Shown here: positions 36,145 to 48,299 of the stretch, in pieces
How the letters are laid out: every line of letters starts with the position of its first letter
Position numbering within the stretch: the stretch's first letter is position 1
Source of the DNA: an uncultured Collinsella sp.
GTDB lineage: Bacteria > Actinomycetota > Coriobacteriia > Coriobacteriales > Coriobacteriaceae
Length of the DNA stretch: 49,700 nt
Direction of reading: 5' to 3'
Assembly: GCA_905194675.1 (NCBI GenBank)
Contig: CAJJTG010000013.1
Location: 1-49,700, forward strand
The notes under the pieces: generated by a model
What the model was told of the DNA's origin: nothing
What the model saw: the letters and a program-made list of their open reading frames with translations, nothing else
Databases searched by the model: none
Program-made: the position numbers and the translations under genes

Positions 36145-38280
36145 CTAATGGATAAGCTTAAAGTCCAAGTGCCCACGCGTGGTATTGACGCGCGAGACCT
36201 CGATAATCACGCGCTGGCCCAGTTCATAGCGAGTCCCCGTGTCGGCGCCCGTCAGCGTAAGCGCATCCTCGTCGAACTCGAACCACTCGTTGCCCAGGCT
36301 CTTGATCGAAACCAAGCCTTCGACCTGCGTCAGGTCCAAGCGCACAAAGAGACCCATGCTGCTAACCCACGAGACGGTTCCGGCATAGCGCTCGCCCAGA
36401 CGGTCCTCATAGTACTGGGCAATCTTGATCTTTTGCGTCGCATGGTTAGCGGCATCTGCCGCGCGCTCGGCATCGCTGCATGCGCGGCAGATCTGCGGCA
36501 GAATGCGCGGCAGCGACTCGCGCCCCTTGCCGATCAGCCGCGGCGTACGGACCAGGGCGTCCTTGCCGCCGAGCTGCTCATAGGCCAACTGCAGTTTGAG
36601 CACGCGGTGCACCACCAGATCGGGGTAGCGACGGATGGGACTCGTAAAGTGACAGTAGCACGGCGCGGCGAGCGCAAAGTGGCCCTCGTTGCGCGGCTTG
36701 TACAGTGCGCGCTGCATGCTGCGCAGAAGCAGCGTGTTGACGAGCGGTGCGTTGGCCGTACCGGCGGCAGCATCAACTGCAGCCTGTAGCTCATCGGGAC
36801 TCCCCAGGGCGATACCGGCAGCACGGCGATCGTCGATGATGCCTAGCTGCGCCAGCGCAACGGCGGCACCGTGCAGGCTATCGGGGCTCGGATCCTCATG
36901 CACGCGATAGCAGGCCTCGATATCACGGTCTGCCAGCCACTCTGCAACGCACTCGTTGGCGAGTAGCATGGCTTCCTCGATAAGCGACGTGGCACACGAA
37001 CGCTCGCGCGCCACAATCTGCACGGGCACTCCGTCCTCATCCAATAGAGCGCGAATCTCGGCCGTATCAAAATCGACTGAGCCGCGGGCACGACGAATAC
37101 GACGGCGAAGTTCGGCGAGTTCGTTGGCGGCGACAAGGAAATCGCCGAGGTCGACGTTATAGCCGCGAGCAGTTTCCTCGCACGCAAGACCGCGCTCAAG
37201 CGCCTCCTCGCGCGAGGCCTCAGCAGCCGCAACATCCTCAGCGGCGCCTTCCAGCACCGAATACTCAACAGCGTCGGCACGCACCAGCAGCGCCTCGGCG
37301 CCGTCATAGTCCATACGCACACGCGAGCGAATCACGCTGGGGTACGGATCGTAATGCCGCACGCGACCCTGCGCATCGAGCTCAATGTCAACGGTAAACG
37401 CAAGACGGTCCTCGTCAGGGCGAAGCGAGCATAGGTCACAGGACAGGCGTTCGGGCAGCATGGGAAGCACGCGATCGGCCAGATACACCGATGTCGTACG
37501 ATGGCGAGCCTCAAGATCGATATGCCCGTCCCAAGCCACATAGTGAGAAACGTCAGCGATATGCACACCCAGCTTGTAGCCACCCTCGGGCGTGCGCTCA
37601 AGCGAAATGGCATCGTCAAAGTCGCGCGCGTCGACCGGGTCGATCGTGATGACAAAGCGGTCGCGCAGATCGCGGCGGAGCGGGTCCTTAAGCGCCGCGG
37701 ACACATCGAGCGAAAGCCCCTCGGCCTCGTCCAGCGCGGCCTCGGGATAGCTATCGGTATAGCCGTAACGCGCCATCACGTATTGAACGCCCAAATCGGG
37801 CGCGTCATCTCCGCCAATGCGGCGTTCGATCGTCACGGTGCCCGATTCCAGGCGCGTCGGGTAGGTCAAAATGCGCGCGACAACGGCATCACCCGGGTGG
37901 ACGCCCAGACGATCCGCCGAGGTATCCTCGGGCAGAATGAAGAAGTCGGCCTTCAGGCGCGAATCGAGCGGCTCGATCACACCGAGCGGACCAGCGGTCT
38001 GGTACGTACCCACCACGCTTATGGCTGCGCGCTCAACCACGCCTTCGATCACGGCGCGCCGCTCACCGTGCGGGCTATTCTTAATGCTCACGGCAACGGT
38101 ATCGCCATCCATGATCTCGCGCTTACCGCGGCCCATAACCTTGTAGTCGCCGCTCTCGGTTATGACATAGGCGCCATGCTCATGGAGCTGCACGCGCCCG
38201 GTCAGGCTCGGACGGCGTTCGCTGCGCACCGGCCCACGCTTATTGCGAGCACCGCGCTTATGCTTGTTATTGCGCCCCAT
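36145..38280 (-). CDS. rnr: Ribonuclease R
   Basis: 711-aa 3'-5' exoribonuclease. N-terminal basic tail and cold-shock/OB domains, then the RNB catalytic domain with FVITIDPVDARDFDDAISLE supplying the metal-binding aspartates, YCHFTSPIRRYPDLVVHR, and a C-terminal S1 domain (YAGTVSWVSSMGLFVRLD). Degrades structured RNA and works with tmRNA/SmpB quality control. The N-terminal region is shorter than in E. coli. AAGGAGG upstream. Confidence 0.95.
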   Translation of the reverse strand: MGRNNKHKRGARNKRGPVRSERRPSLTGRVQLHEHGAYVITESGDYKVMGRGKREIMDGDTVAVSIKNSPHGERRAVIEGVVERAAISVVGTYQTAGPLGVIEPLDSRLKADFFILPEDTSADRLGVHPGDAVVARILTYPTRLESGTVTIERRIGGDDAPDLGVQYVMARYGYTDSYPEAALDEAEGLSLDVSAALKDPLRRDLRDRFVITIDPVDARDFDDAISLERTPEGGYKLGVHIADVSHYVAWDGHIDLEARHRTTSVYLADRVLPMLPERLSCDLCSLRPDEDRLAFTVDIELDAQGRVRHYDPYPSVIRSRVRMDYDGAEALLVRADAVEYSVLEGAAEDVAAAEASREEALERGLACEETARGYNVDLGDFLVAANELAELRRRIRRARGSVDFDTAEIRALLDEDGVPVQIVARERSCATSLIEEAMLLANECVAEWLADRDIEACYRVHEDPSPDSLHGAAVALAQLGIIDDRRAAGIALGSPDELQAAVDAAAGTANAPLVNTLLLRSMQRALYKPRNEGHFALAAPCYCHFTSPIRRYPDLVVHRVLKLQLAYEQLGGKDALVRTPRLIGKGRESLPRILPQICRACSDAERAADAANHATQKIKIAQYYEDRLGERYAGTVSWVSSMGLFVRLDLTQVEGLVSIKSLGNEWFEFDEDALTLTGADTGTRYELGQRVIIEVSRVNTTRGHLDFKLIH

Positions 38281-38354
38281 GGCGCCTCCTTGCTATCGAT
38301 GACGAACTCCAAAGAGTCTACCCAAATGATTCGCTTTCCTGCCGTCCCCTAGAG

Positions 38355-38393
38355 ATCAAAAAACGGGCCGCCCCATAAGAGACGACCCGTTGG
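38355..38393 (-). terminator. Terminator of ftsEX
   Basis: AACGGG-rich stem (38362-38391) followed by TTTTTT on the minus strand, after the ftsX stop. Confidence 0.85.
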
Positions 38394-38415
38394 AAGGGAT
38401 GAATTCCAGGCATGC

Positions 38416-39336
38416 CTACACGCGCAGGTAGCGGCGCATGGCTATGGCAGAACCAAAGAGACCGATAATCACACCGACCAGAATCAGCGCAGCATAGGTC
38501 ACCAGGTAGTACTGCATCGGCAGGGCAAACGACATCCAGCCGATGCTCTCCTGCAAACGCGGAATCATCAGATTGCGCAGCAGCTCCAGAACGCCGATGG
38601 AAAGCAGCGAGCCCAAAATGGCCTGCAGTACGCCCTCGGTGATAAACGGGCCGCGAATGAAGCCGTTGCTGGCGCCGACCAGACGCATAATCGCAATCTC
38701 ACGACGACGCGCCGTGATGGACAGGCGAATCGTGTTGTTGATGAAGATGAATGCGATAAAGGTCAAAAGGCCAACGAGCACCACGGCGGCGATGCGGATG
38801 TAGTTGGTCACCTGGAACAGGCGGCTCACTTCCTCTTGGCCGTACAGCACGCTCGCGTTGACGTCGCCGTCATCCGCGATCTTCTGGAAGTCGGCGTTCT
38901 TCTTGAGCTTCCGGGCCGTGCTCTCGACCTTGGACGGATCGTCCATCTCAATTGCAAACGAAGCCGGCAGCGGGTTCTGGCCATCGAGCGCGCTCATGGT
39001 GGCGTCGGCGTTGCCCGACATCTTGCTCGTATACTCGGCCAGCGCGTCGTCCTTGTCCTTATAGGTCACGGACTTGACGTTATTCCACGTCTTAAGCTCG
39101 GCCTCAAAAGCCTGGACATCGGCCTGATCGGCGTCATCGCTAATGAACGCGTTGATGACAACCTGATCCTCGACGGTGCCGATCACGGAGTTCAGCATCG
39201 CGGAGCCCATGATGAACAGGCCGATGATAAACAGCGAAAGGAAGATCGTGATGACGGCGCCGAGCGAGGTAGTCCAGTTACGGAAGAAGTGACTGATTGC
39301 CTCTTTGAAGGAGTAGCCCACGTTAGTTGGTGCCAT
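38416..39336 (-). CDS. ftsX: Cell division membrane protein FtsX
   Basis: 306 aa with four membrane segments: one near residues 25-48, then three in the last 130 residues, and a large extracytoplasmic domain between the first two, as in FtsX. TARRREIAIMRLVGASNGFI is the conserved cytoplasmic loop. With FtsE it controls peptidoglycan hydrolases at the septum. Its start overlaps the ftsE end by 14 bp, so they are coupled. Confidence 0.94.
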   Translation of the reverse strand: MAPTNVGYSFKEAISHFFRNWTTSLGAVITIFLSLFIIGLFIMGSAMLNSVIGTVEDQVVINAFISDDADQADVQAFEAELKTWNNVKSVTYKDKDDALAEYTSKMSGNADATMSALDGQNPLPASFAIEMDDPSKVESTARKLKKNADFQKIADDGDVNASVLYGQEEVSRLFQVTNYIRIAAVVLVGLLTFIAFIFINNTIRLSITARRREIAIMRLVGASNGFIRGPFITEGVLQAILGSLLSIGVLELLRNLMIPRLQESIGWMSFALPMQYYLVTYAALILVGVIIGLFGSAIAMRRYLRV

Positions 39337-40543
39337 AGTTGCCGTAACCTCCCCTCTCCTGGTCGCGGATAACGTGGCCGCCCTCGAGGGCGATCACGCG
39401 ACGGTGCATGCTATCGACCATCTCGCGGTCGTGCGTGGCGACGATCACGGTGGTGCCGGTGCGGTTAATACGCTCGAGCAGCTTCATGATGCCCAGCGAG
39501 ATCGCCGGGTCGAGGTTACCCGTGGGCTCGTCGCAGATCAGCAGCGGCGGACGGTTGACCATAGCGCGGGCGACGGCGACGCGCTGCTGCTCGCCACCGG
39601 AAAGCTGGTCGGGCAGCGAGTCCATCTGATCGGCCAGGCCGACCAGACGCAGAACCTCGGGCACCTGGCTGCGAATGACGCCCTTGGGCTTGCCGATGCA
39701 CTGCAGGGCAAACGCCACGTTTTCGTAGGCGGTCTTTTGCGGCAGAAGCTTAAAGTCCTGGAACACGGCGCCAATCTGGCGGCGCAGGAACGGAACCTTG
39801 CGGTTCTTGATCTTCATGAGGTCCTGACCGGCAACCAGGATGCGACCGCTCGTCGGCTTGACGTCGCGGTTGAGCGTCGACAGCAGCGTGGTCTTACCCG
39901 AGCCGGAGTGACCGACCAGGAAGACGAACTCGCCCGGATAGATCTCAATGTTGATGTCGTCAAGTGCAGGCTTGTTGGGCTGTGCCGGATAGATCTTGGT
40001 GACATGCTCCATAAGGATGACGGGCTCGACACCGGCCTGCTTGGCCATCTTCTTGCGGCTGGCCTGCGGATCGATGGGCGCAAACACCGACGTAAAATCG
40101 GGGTTGTTGAGCGCGTTATCGAGGCTTGCGACCTCGGCTGCCTGATCGCTCTCGACCACCGGGGCAGCAGGCTGCGTGGGATCGGGAATGGCGGCAAAGA
40201 GACCAGACTGCGCAGGCTGAAGAACCGGCGTCGCAGGGGCCATGGGGTCGGGAATGCCGGCCATGGTAGGCTGCGGCGTGGCGGCGCCAGCCTGAGGCTG
40301 CTCCACGCGAGCGGTCACGGCCTGAACGGGCTCAAAACCCGCCGTGCCGGAAAGCGCGACATCGCTGGTGGGATTGTAGGCAAAGGGATCGGATGCCGGC
40401 TGTGCCTGATCTGCCGGCTGAGTGGGGGCCTGAGCAACAGGCTGGCCCTCTGAATCCGGAGTGGCGAAACGACTGCCCTGGACGCCTGTCTGCGTCTTGG
40501 GGGCATCATCGCCCGCACCGGAGGTACGGAAGTGGTTACCCAC
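39323..40543 (-). CDS. ftsE: Cell division ATP-binding protein FtsE with long N-terminal extension
   Basis: 406-aa ABC ATPase. The core (about residues 175-400) has Walker A GHSGSGKTT (211-219), Q-loop, signature LSGGEQQRV (314 on), Walker B LLICDEP (334-340) and the switch His in ATHDREM. The first ~170 residues are Pro/Ala/Gln-rich with repeated IPDP segments and no known domain; classic FtsE is about 225 aa. The GTG start at 40543 has AAGGAG 5 nt upstream, so the extension is likely translated. GDDAPKTQTG suggests a disordered region. Confidence 0.93.
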   Translation of the reverse strand: MGNHFRTSGAGDDAPKTQTGVQGSRFATPDSEGQPVAQAPTQPADQAQPASDPFAYNPTSDVALSGTAGFEPVQAVTARVEQPQAGAATPQPTMAGIPDPMAPATPVLQPAQSGLFAAIPDPTQPAAPVVESDQAAEVASLDNALNNPDFTSVFAPIDPQASRKKMAKQAGVEPVILMEHVTKIYPAQPNKPALDDINIEIYPGEFVFLVGHSGSGKTTLLSTLNRDVKPTSGRILVAGQDLMKIKNRKVPFLRRQIGAVFQDFKLLPQKTAYENVAFALQCIGKPKGVIRSQVPEVLRLVGLADQMDSLPDQLSGGEQQRVAVARAMVNRPPLLICDEPTGNLDPAISLGIMKLLERINRTGTTVIVATHDREMVDSMHRRVIALEGGHVIRDQERGGYGNYGTN

Positions 40544-40648
40544 TGGTGCTCCTTATCGTCGTGCGTTTAAACTACATGAGCGCTTTGTATTTTAGCAGCA
40601 TTAGCTTTACTGCACATAAGAAGCATGGCGGGGTTTGGGTCTCACCGA

Positions 40649-40772
40649 CCGGGCGCAGGGTTACCTCCCAAATCGTCCTCGCGCATGGCCGGCATTTGTC
40701 CTGCTCCTGCGGAGCTGCGGACAAACGCCGGCCTGCGCTGCGGAAAGATTTGGGAGGTAACCCTGCGCCCGG
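40649..40772. repeat. 124-bp near-perfect nested palindrome
   Basis: Outer arms of 26 bp (40649-40674 and 40747-40772, containing CAGGGTTACCTCCCAAATC) are perfectly complementary. Inner arms of 15 bp (40687-40701 and 40719-40733) have one mismatch, and a small CTCC/GGAG hairpin lies at the centre. Located upstream of ftsE, in a gene-free stretch between ftsE and the tkt operon. Confidence 0.93.
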
Positions 40773-40903
40773 CCTGCGGTAACTAAGTAGTCGCCGCGTT
40801 TATCTTGGGGCGCTGCACATACAAAGTTGGGAGGGCTGAATTGCACTTTGCTGTACTGGGCCCTTATCCCAATAGAAATCCTGCTTGATACGGCCTCTTT
40901 AGA

Positions 40904-40970
40904 AGTTGCGGTGAAATAGGGACTGTTTTAGCAGTTAAAAGCCCTAATCAGTCCTTATTTCACCGCAACT
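40904..40970. repeat. AGTTGCGGTGAAATA hairpin family, copy 3
   Basis: 22-bp arms AGTTGCGGTGAAATAGGGACTG and CAGTCCTTATTTCACCGCAACT, one mismatch, 23-bp loop. About 100 bp downstream of the tkt operon. The minus-strand reading is most similar to copy 2 as read on the plus strand. Confidence 0.92.
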
Positions 40971-41003
40971 GAAACAGGGGCGCTCTCCAAGAGAGCGCCC
41001 CTG
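40971..41003 (-). terminator. Terminator of the transketolase operon
   Basis: CAGGGGCGCTCTC/AGAGAGCGCCCCTG stem followed by TTTC on the minus strand. Confidence 0.8.
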
Positions 41004-41073
41004 CCGGGTTTCCATAGTACTGGCGAAGCAGTTTTATAGTTCTGGCGAAGCAGTCCTTGAGATCCGTCTTGCC

Positions 41074-42015
41074 TTATGCCAAGAACTCCTTGGTGGTCGC
41101 CACGATGTTGGCGGCGTCCAGGCCGTACTTGTGCAGGAGCTCGGCACCCGGGCCGGACTCGCCGAAGGTGTCGTTGACGCCAATCTTCTTGAGCGGCGTC
41201 GGGCACTGCTCACACAGGACGTCGGCAACGGCGCTGCCCAGGCCACCGATCACAGAGTGCTCCTCGACGGTCACGACGTGGCCGGTCTTGGTGGCGCTCT
41301 TGACGATCAGGTCGGCATCGATGGGCTTGATGGTGTGCATGTTGATGACCTCGGCGTCGATGCCCTCGGCAGCGAGCTGCTCGGCGGCCTCGAGAGCCTC
41401 GCCGACCATCAGGCCGCAGGCGATGATGGTCACATCGGCGCCCTCGCGCATGACAATGCCCTTACCCAACTCGAACTTGTAGGTCTCGGGGTCGTTGATA
41501 ACCGGCGAGGCCAAACGGGCGAAGCGCATGTACACCGGACCGTCGCACTCGTAGGCGGCGCGCGTCACGGCGCGGGCCTCCACGTCGTCGGCGGGAACAA
41601 TTACGGTCATGCCGGGGATGACGCGCATGAGGGCGATATCCTCGCAGCACTGGTGCGTGGCGCCGTCCTCGCCCACCGAGATGCCGGCGTGCGTGGCACC
41701 GATCTTAACGTTGAGGTGCGGGTAGCCGATGGAGTTGCGGACCTGCTCAAAGGCGCGACCGGCAGCGAACATGGCAAAGGTACTCGCGAAGGCAACACGA
41801 CCAGTGGTCGCGATACCGGCAGCGACGCCCATCAGGTTGCTCTCGGCAATGCCCACATCGAAGAAGCGGTCGGGGCAAGCGGCCTTAAACTTACCGGTCT
41901 GCGTGGCGGCGGCCAGGTCGGCGTCGAGGACCACAAAGTCATCGTGCTCGTTGGCGAGCTCGACGAGGGCCTCGCCGTAGCTTACACGCGTGGCGATTTT
42001 CTTGACGTCTGCCAT
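41074..42015 (-). CDS. Transketolase, C-terminal subunit
   Basis: 313 aa covering the pyrimidine-binding and C-terminal domains of transketolase: EALVELANEHDDFVVLDADLAAATQTGKF, the catalytic-Glu segment FFDVGIAESNLMGVAAGIA, and the regulatory domain near VVTVEEHSVIGGLG. ATG 42015 has GAGGAG 9 nt upstream; a longer frame runs into the N-terminal subunit gene. Acts with the preceding gene as a split transketolase of the pentose phosphate pathway, common in anaerobes. Confidence 0.93.
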   Translation of the reverse strand: MADVKKIATRVSYGEALVELANEHDDFVVLDADLAAATQTGKFKAACPDRFFDVGIAESNLMGVAAGIATTGRVAFASTFAMFAAGRAFEQVRNSIGYPHLNVKIGATHAGISVGEDGATHQCCEDIALMRVIPGMTVIVPADDVEARAVTRAAYECDGPVYMRFARLASPVINDPETYKFELGKGIVMREGADVTIIACGLMVGEALEAAEQLAAEGIDAEVINMHTIKPIDADLIVKSATKTGHVVTVEEHSVIGGLGSAVADVLCEQCPTPLKKIGVNDTFGESGPGAELLHKYGLDAANIVATTKEFLA

Positions 42016-42016
42016 C

Positions 42017-42847
42017 CTAGAGCTCCTCTCCGGCGGCCGTGAGCTCTGCCATGGCCTGCTCAAACTGTTCATCGTTGGGGGCCTTGCCGTGCCAGCCAAC
42101 CTGGTTCTCCATAAAGGACACGCCCTTGCCCTTTGTGGTCTCGGCGATAATGGCGGTCGGCTGCCCCTTGGTGGCGCGAGCCTCGGCAAAGGCGGCGCGG
42201 ATCTGGTCGAAGTCGTTGCCGTCGGCGAGCTCAACCACGTGGAACTTGAACGCGCGGAACTTGTCGGCGAGCGGCATGGGGTCGTTGACCTCCTCGACGG
42301 GACCGTCAATCTGAAGGCCGTTGTGGTCGACGATCACGCAGAGGTTATCGAGCTGCTGGTTGCCGGCAAACATGGCGGCCTCCCAGACCTGGCCCTCCTC
42401 GCTCTCGCCATCACCCAGCAGGGCGTACGTGCGATAAGTATCGCCCCAGTGCTTGGCGGCAACGGCCATGCCCACGGCGGCGGAAATGCCCTGGCCGAGC
42501 GAGCCGGTGGACATGTCGACGCCCGGGGTGTCGTTCATGTTGGGGTGACCCTGCAGGTGGCTGCCGATGTGGCGCAGCGTCTCAAGATCCTCCTTGGGGA
42601 AGAACCCGCGCTCGGCGAGCACGGCGTACAGGCCCGGAGCGCAATGGCCCTTGGAGAGCACAAAACGGTCGCGATCGGCCTTGCGGGGATCGGACGGGTC
42701 GACGTTCATTTCCTCAAAGTACAGATAGGTCATGATGTCGGCAGCACCGAGCGAACCGCCCGGATGGCCGGACTTGGCAGCGTGCACGCCGGTGACGATG
42801 CCCTTCCTTACCTCGTTGGCAACCTTTTTGAGCTCTTCGTCGCTCAT
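42017..42847 (-). CDS. Transketolase, N-terminal subunit
   Basis: 276 aa, thiamine-diphosphate-binding part: KSGHPGGSLGAADI, FVLSKGHCAPGLYAVLAERG, and the TPP/metal motif GDGESEEGQVWEAAMFAGNQQLDNLCVIVDHN. Ends one base before the C-terminal subunit's start, so the two are translated together. AAGGAAGG ribosome site. Confidence 0.94.
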   Translation of the reverse strand: MSDEELKKVANEVRKGIVTGVHAAKSGHPGGSLGAADIMTYLYFEEMNVDPSDPRKADRDRFVLSKGHCAPGLYAVLAERGFFPKEDLETLRHIGSHLQGHPNMNDTPGVDMSTGSLGQGISAAVGMAVAAKHWGDTYRTYALLGDGESEEGQVWEAAMFAGNQQLDNLCVIVDHNGLQIDGPVEEVNDPMPLADKFRAFKFHVVELADGNDFDQIRAAFAEARATKGQPTAIIAETTKGKGVSFMENQVGWHGKAPNDEQFEQAMAELTAAGEEL

Positions 42848-43054
42848 TGTGCCTTCCTTTCATCCTCTTTAGACAAGATGCGCACGGCACCGAAGGTAAT
42901 CCCAACACAGCCGCAATGCACGTACGTCATTCATTATGCTGGAAACTGATGGCTTTACCAGAGTTTTTATCATTATTTGAACAATTTAGCAGGCAGAACC
43001 GCTGATGAAACGGTTTATCAATGTGAACGTCTTTTGGATGGAACGCGGTCGCCC

Positions 43055-43945
43055 CTACGCGCTAATGTCCTTGAATCCCTCGCCGAAGGCTTCCGTAACG
43101 TCAGCGACCGTCACAATGGCGTGAGGATCGCGCTCGCGCACGATCGTCTTAAGGGTATTGAGCTCTCGACGGCTCACGATGACCATGATCACCGGCTTCT
43201 CAGCACCCGAATACATGCCAGTCGCCTTAAACTTGGTACAACCACGACCCAGGCCATACATAATATCGGCAGCGATATCAGGGAACTTGTCCGAGATGAT
43301 GAGTACCATACGACGCTTGTTGCCGCCATCGACCACGGCATCGATCACGTAGCCGCTAATGACCATCGAAAGGCCTGCATATAGTGCATTTTCGATTGAA
43401 AAGACCGGAGCCGACAGCGCACATACGGCAACATCGATCGCCATGACGGTCGAGCCCACGGGCAGCGAGGTATTACGCGAGATGATTTGGCCAATCGTGT
43501 CCGAGCCGCCGGTGTTGGCGCCGGCGCGCAGCACCATGCCATAACCGATGCCCGTGATGATGCCGCCCCACATAGCGGGCAGCATCAGATCGGCATGTGC
43601 CAGCGGCGCCACAAACGGAGCGAACAGGTCGGTGAAAAAGCCCAGCAGCACAAAGCCTGTCGCCGTCTGCACCACGTAGAACATGCCGCCCTCGCGCATA
43701 ACGACCAGCAGCAGCAAGGCGTTCATCACGATCGTCTGAATACCAACGGGAAGCGATAGACCGCGCGATGCGCCGACCGCCTGGATAATGGTGGCAAGGC
43801 CCGTAACGCCACCGGCAGCAAGGCCGTTAGGAATCAAAAACAGGTCGGTCGCAATAGCGGCCAGAGCGCACCCCAACATAATCTGGGGCAGGTCGTGAAA
43901 GAAGTTCATCGAAAGAATGCGCTTAATGTCCAGACGATATGCCAT
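43055..43945 (-). CDS. YitT-family membrane protein
   Basis: 296 aa. Five to six hydrophobic segments in the first 200 residues (GCALAAIATDLFLIPNGLAAGGVTG) form the YitT/DUF161 domain, and the C-terminal DUF2179 domain follows (DKFPDIAADIMYGLGRGCTKFKATGMYSG ... SRRELNTLKTIVRERDPHAIVTV). Function in the family is uncharacterised. ATG 43945 has GAGGGAGG 6 nt upstream. Confidence 0.85.
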   Translation of the reverse strand: MAYRLDIKRILSMNFFHDLPQIMLGCALAAIATDLFLIPNGLAAGGVTGLATIIQAVGASRGLSLPVGIQTIVMNALLLLVVMREGGMFYVVQTATGFVLLGFFTDLFAPFVAPLAHADLMLPAMWGGIITGIGYGMVLRAGANTGGSDTIGQIISRNTSLPVGSTVMAIDVAVCALSAPVFSIENALYAGLSMVISGYVIDAVVDGGNKRRMVLIISDKFPDIAADIMYGLGRGCTKFKATGMYSGAEKPVIMVIVSRRELNTLKTIVRERDPHAIVTVADVTEAFGEGFKDISA

Positions 43946-43957
43946 GCTGCCTCCCTC

Positions 43958-43986
43958 AAAAAAGCGCACCCCATCGGATGCGCTTT
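43958..43986 (-). terminator. Terminator of prfB
   Basis: AAAGCGCA/TGCGCTTT stem (43961-43986) followed by TTTTTTG on the minus strand, just before the yitT ribosome site. Confidence 0.85.
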
Positions 43987-44110
43987 GAACTTCTTCTTGT
44001 ATTCGATTCTACCGATTCGCCGGACAAAAACCACCCCTGCGCAGGGTTTATTCCGAATACAAACCCGTCCAACCGTTGGGCTTAGCATCGGCTTGAAGCC
44101 GCCCGATGTT

Positions 44111-45258
44111 TTAGATCTCCGAGCCTTCTACATCGGCGTTGCCGGTAGCCCAACGGTGATAGCCAATAACAAACGGATCCAAATCGCCATCGTCAAGAAC
44201 GGCCTCGACGTTGCTGGTCTCCACGCCCGTACGCAGGTCCTTAACCATCTGGTACGGGTAGAGCACGTAGCTGCGGATCTGGTTGCCAAAACCAATCGTG
44301 GTCTTGGGTCCGCGAATCTCGTCCAGGGCCTCGGCACGCTTCTCGAGCTCAATCTCGTACAGGCGAGCCTTGAGGATCTGCATGCACGCGGCCTTGTTCT
44401 GGATCTGGCTGCGCTCGTTTTGGCAGGTGACCACAATGCCGCTGGGGAAATGCGTCACGCGCACGGCGGAGTCGGTGGTGTTCACGCCCTGACCGCCCGG
44501 GCCGCTCGCGTGGTACACGTCCACGCGGATGTCATCGGGGCTGATCTCGATATCGATATCATCGGGTAGCACGGGGATGACCTCGACGCCGGCGAACGTG
44601 GTCTGGCGGCGTTTCTTGTCGTCGGTGGGGCTAATGCGCACCAAGCGGTGGACGCCGGCCTCGGCGCGCAGCATGCCAAATGCGTCCTTGCCCTCGACGG
44701 TAAAGGTCGCGCGGTCGATGCCGATGACCTCAGCAGCGGGGCAGTCGTTAATCGTGACCTTCCAGCCGCGACGCTGGCAGTACTTCATGTACATCTTAAA
44801 GAGCATGAAGGTCCAGTCCTGGGCCTCCAGACCACCCTGTCCGGGCTTGATGGTCACAATGGCATCGCCGTGATCGAACTCACCGGTAAACCAGCTCGAA
44901 AGCTCAAGCTCATCGATGGCACGGGCCAGGCGCTCAGCCGTGGCTGTAGCCTCCTCGCGAAGGGCGGCGGCATCGGGGTCATCCCCCATCTCCTCGGCAA
45001 GCTCCAGCGCGGCGCGGGCATCGGAAAGCTCGCCGCGCGCGTTGTCCACGGCAGCGATATCTTCCTTGGTGCGCGCGATTTCCTCCATGGTGGCACGGGC
45101 GGCGTCGGCGTCATCCCAAAAGCCGGGGGCCACGCTTTTGGCCTCGAGCTCGGTCACGCGCGTGCGCTTTTCGTCCAAGTGGAGATACGACTCGACCTCG
45201 CCGAGCCGGTCCGCAAACGCGTCCAGCTCGGCGGGCGTTACCTCTAAAGCCTCAGCCA

Positions 45259-45259
<1 letters not shown>
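44111..45259 (-). CDS. prfB: Peptide chain release factor 2 with SPT in place of SPF
   Basis: 382-aa RF2. Domain 3 carries the hydrolysis motif GPGGQGVN, and the body matches RF2 throughout (RIDVYHASGPGGQGVNTTDSAVRVTHF-type region). The peptide-anticodon site reads HRLVRISPTDDKKRRQTTF: SPT where the well-characterised RF2 has SPF. The N-terminus is continuous, without the TGA frameshift site found in many prfB genes, so autoregulation by frameshifting is absent. Start codon overlaps the secA stop (TAATG). Reads UAA and UGA in other bacteria; effect of the Thr is unknown. Confidence 0.95.
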
Positions 45260-48066
<2,807 letters not shown>

Positions 48067-48195
48067 GTGGTTTTCCTTTTTGGCCATCGCCCACGCCGTG
48101 CAGCTGCGGGCGAGTTAAACACAGATGATTGTACTTTAGCCAAACAAGGCGCGGCCTATACGGTCGACCTCGACCGCCACGTAATAACTATGACC

Positions 48196-48238
48196 AACCT
48201 GCCGCAATGGAACAGGTTTATTTTGGCAGGTTTTATCT
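48196..48238. repeat. AACCTGCC palindrome family, copy 2
   Basis: AACCTGCC (48196-48203) pairs with GGCAGGTT (48225-48232), with the same centre ACAGGTTTATTTTGG as at 35985. Between secA and the IS200-type element. Confidence 0.75.
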
Positions 48239-48272
48239 GAGCAAACGCCGTCTCTCTGCCATTTGGTGCCAC

Positions 48273-48294
48273 GGGGACAGGTTAGCTTGCGCCA
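48273..48294. repeat. Left half of a GGGGACAGGT palindrome, cut short
   Basis: GGGGACAGGTTAGCTTGCGCC matches the left half of the family at 4751 and 12260, but the right half is missing; the IS200-type left-end hairpin begins about 10 bases later. The missing half is not found beyond the element's right end. Confidence 0.6.
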
Positions 48295-48299
48295 ATAAA

